Assembly: GCA_044376515.1 (NCBI GenBank)
Contig: JBILKV010000098.1
Span: 1 to 15,141, forward strand
Reading direction: 5' to 3'
Length of the DNA stretch: 15,141 nt
Source: Chth-196 sp044376515
GTDB lineage: Bacteria; Verrucomicrobiota; Verrucomicrobiia; Chthoniobacterales; Chthoniobacteraceae
The notes under the pieces were generated by a model. That model did not search any database. It was given only the letters and a program-made list of their open reading frames with translations, and had not been told where the DNA came from. Within the stretch, counting starts at the first letter, position 1, and each line of letters starts with the position of its first letter. Position numbers and translations under genes: made by a program. This document shows positions 14,930-15,141 of the stretch, piece after piece.

Positions 14930-14930
14930 A

Positions 14931-14969
14931 TCGGGGAACCACGGTTCCCCGAACCCCTCCTCTAAGGGG
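14931..14969 (+). terminator. Tandem hairpins after istB
   Basis: TCGGGGAACC at 14931-14940 and GGTTCCCCGA at 14943-14952 form a perfect 10-bp inverted repeat, immediately followed by a smaller stem CCCCT (14954-14958) / AGGGG (14965-14969). They begin two bases after the istB stop. No T-tract follows, so factor-independent termination is uncertain; the structure may instead stabilise the 3' end or block read-through. The remaining 97 bases to the right-end repeats contain no gene that I can see. Confidence 0.5.
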
Positions 14970-15066
14970 AACAGCCAAGGCATGCCGTTGCTGCATCCCA
15001 TTTCAAAAAACCCCGCGCAGTCCTTGCCAAGGGTAACCCGCCAAGTCTAGAAAACCAACGTCCCGG

Positions 15067-15120
15067 GGTGGTACATTTTGATTCGACCGCGGGTGGTACA
15101 TTTTGAAGTGACCGGTGACA
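15067..15120 (-). repeat. IS21 right terminal inverted repeat with two transposase-site copies (R1, R2)
   Basis: GGTGGTACATTTTGA occurs at 15067-15081 and 15092-15106, 25 bp apart, as the inverted counterpart of the left-end motif. The outer end GACCGGTGACA at 15110-15120 matches TGTCAGCGGTC of the left end with one mismatch. Confidence 0.88.
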
Positions 15121-15141
15121 AGTTTTTTCGCAGCCCAGCGT

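Larger units (their letters stand above)
12436..15120 (+). mobile_element. Complete IS21-family insertion sequence
   Basis: About 2.7 kb bounded by imperfect terminal inverted repeats. The left end begins TGTCAGCGGTC and the right end, read on the minus strand, begins TGTCACCGGTC. Each is followed by a copy of a (T/C)CAAARTGTACCACC motif and then by CGGTCGAAT, with a second motif copy further in. It carries istA and istB in the order and overlap normal for IS21. Both ORFs are intact with catalytic motifs, so it may be active. The DNA looks GC-richer than the neighbouring cluster. The usual short target duplication is not seen: the left flank reads ggcgcttc and the right flank agtttttt. Confidence 0.92.

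Noticed and set aside
14096..15001. Minus-strand ORF of 301 codons opposite istB
   Set aside because: It is antisense to a protein with intact Walker A and B motifs; no domain is seen in the antisense product.

Overview
The window looks like chromosomal DNA of a Verrucomicrobiota or related PVC-group bacterium. This is inferred from gene content: DUF1080, ThuA-like, Gfo/Idh/MocA, PIG-L and NagB-like proteins packed together with Tat-signal oxidoreductases, a nucleoside:H+ symporter-type carrier and a cupin-AraC regulator. Starts generally lack a convincing Shine-Dalgarno sequence. No rRNA, tRNA or CRISPR array was seen.

Layout. From 11467 leftwards to the window edge, every gene is on the minus strand. 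Among the recognised genes of the main block the gaps are about 25 to 66 bp; a looser stretch around 2901-3391 holds only one small doubtful gene. In transcription order: Tat-exported Gfo/Idh/MocA oxidoreductase (10169-11467), cytoplasmic Gfo/Idh/MocA oxidoreductase (9080-10108), secreted DUF1080 protein (8321-9013), PIG-L deacetylase (7461-8273), 12-TM symporter (6222-7427), divergent NagB-like protein (5231-6169), ThuA-like lipoprotein (4164-5177), second secreted DUF1080 protein (3392-4138), small signal-peptide ORF (2977-3276), Tat-exported FAD oxidoreductase (1488-2900) and a secreted parallel beta-helix protein that runs off the left edge (1-1462). A cupin-AraC activator (11546-12415) is divergent from this block across a 78-bp gap and is the likely local regulator.

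Model. The set reads as a saccharide-catabolism locus using oxidation-assisted glycoside cleavage: Gfo/Idh/MocA enzymes make a 3-keto sugar, DUF1080 (3-keto-disaccharide hydrolase family) proteins cleave it, and ThuA may process keto-sugars. The exported proteins would act outside the cytoplasm, the symporter would import products, and PIG-L (de-N-acetylation) plus the NagB-like protein suggest an amino-sugar part of the substrate. The substrate is not determined by the sequence, and no sugar kinase or classical glycoside hydrolase is visible.

The right end (12436-15120) is a complete IS21-family insertion sequence with istA, istB and matching terminal inverted repeats, inserted 20 bp after the araC stop. 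Its terminal-repeat motif also occurs twice inside the istA reading frame. No target-site duplication is visible.
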